Assembly (NCBI RefSeq): GCF_031877795.1
Contig: NC_133939.1
Location: 8,227,698 to 8,291,697, forward strand
From: Strix aluco
Lineage: Eukaryota > Chordata > Aves > Strigiformes > Strigidae
DNA length: 64,000 nucleotides
Direction of reading: 5' to 3'
A program made the position numbers and the translations under genes. Under the pieces are notes generated by a model, which saw only the letters and a list, made by a program, of their open reading frames with translations, was not told where the DNA came from and made no database searches. Shown here in pieces: positions 63,553 to 64,000 of the stretch (the first letter of the stretch is position 1; each line of letters starts with the position of its first letter).

Positions 63553-63682
63553 CTGGGAAGCTGGAAGAACTGAGTCTGTCTTGCCAGGGCTCCGCAGAAC
63601 AGAGCCATGCCAGTCCCAGCACCCATCCAAATCGGAGTGGAGGTAAGCACAGGCCACCCAAACCTTCCTCTGCTTCCTGCAG
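63553..63682 (-). other. Candidate 130-base exon of an unidentified minus-strand gene
   Basis: On the minus strand an acceptor (TTTAATTTTCTTAG) precedes position 63682 and a strong donor (CCCAG|GTAAGAG) follows 63553. A second strong minus-strand donor (TCTAAG|GTAAGG) ends another possible exon at 63875. All three frames of the 130-base block are open, and none gives a protein I recognise. It may be an exon of a gene, or of a non-coding RNA, that starts right of the window. Confidence 0.3.
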
Positions 63683-64000
63683 CTAAGAAAATTAAAGATT
63701 AAAGCCAACTAGAGAAATGCATTCGCTAAATTTATCCAGCACTTGTATGATTGGGTTCCTGGGTTTTCTGGTTTCTAGGTTTGGTTTTCTTTTGGTTTCC
63801 CTATGCAAAAGGGCACAGGAAATTTCAAAGGGCATCAGCTGGGGACAACAGAAGGGAAAAGCAGTCGACCTTACCTTAGAAAAAGCAATGGCCAAGTACA
63901 TTTGAAAAGAAAAAAGGTACAGCCCGTATTTTCTTGGACAGAAGTAGAATTTTTGAAGTTGACAGTGCAACAGCAAGACAAACAATTTACTTTTAGACCA

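Overview
The window reads as vertebrate nuclear DNA, most likely from a bird (at least a sauropsid). The evidence is intron-containing genes with GT-AG splice sites, two sharply bounded CpG islands in otherwise AT/GC-mixed DNA, AATAAA poly(A) signals, few interspersed repeats, and a 3'-end fragment of a CR1-type LINE. There are no bacterial-style operons and no tRNA, rRNA or CRISPR features that I can see. Only two protein-coding genes can be supported. Both belong to the Hairy/Enhancer-of-split (HES) family of bHLH-Orange repressors, lie on the + strand, and end in the Groucho-recruiting tetrapeptide WRPW.

Layout. Positions 1-1.7 kb are AT-rich with no coding signal, perhaps first-intron DNA of a gene running left. 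Positions 1.75-2.98 kb are a CpG island with a CTCF-like site and a good minus-strand splice donor, so probably a promoter and non-coding first exon of a gene I cannot name. It stops abruptly at an AT-rich block. Positions 3-17 kb are gene-poor, with an AT-rich inverted-repeat cluster (about 5 kb), a short minisatellite (10.3 kb) and a promoter-like segment with a TATA box (10.7-10.9 kb). Positions 17.25-19.9 kb hold HES gene 1 (227 aa, four exons, HES8/HES6-2-like). Positions 19.9-49.1 kb are about 29 kb without a recognisable gene, containing microsatellites, a LINE reverse-transcriptase relic (35.8-36.1 kb, minus strand) and the CR1 fragment (38.9-39.4 kb). Positions 49.2-51.2 kb are the second CpG island with HES6 (230 aa, four exons), whose 3'UTR ends near 51.83 kb. 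Positions 51.9-64 kb are again gene-poor. At the far right end, two strong minus-strand splice donors and one acceptor hint at an unidentified gene entering from the right.

How the genes relate. The two HES genes have the same four-exon layout and the same intron phases (0, 0, 1) and face the same way about 31 kb apart, which points to an old gene duplication. Two chicken Hes6 genes have been described in the literature (from memory, not checked here), and this pair may be their equivalent. The promoters look differently wired. HES gene 1 has a TATA box preceded by a perfect RBPJ (Notch) motif and a MEIS plus HOX-PBX motif pair. HES6 has a CpG-island promoter with CCAAT, a near-perfect SOX-OCT composite motif and a TATA-like box. 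In mammals PER2 lies immediately upstream of HES6 on the same strand; no PER2 coding exon is recognisable here. I found no undescribed multi-gene system. The most interesting material is regulatory.
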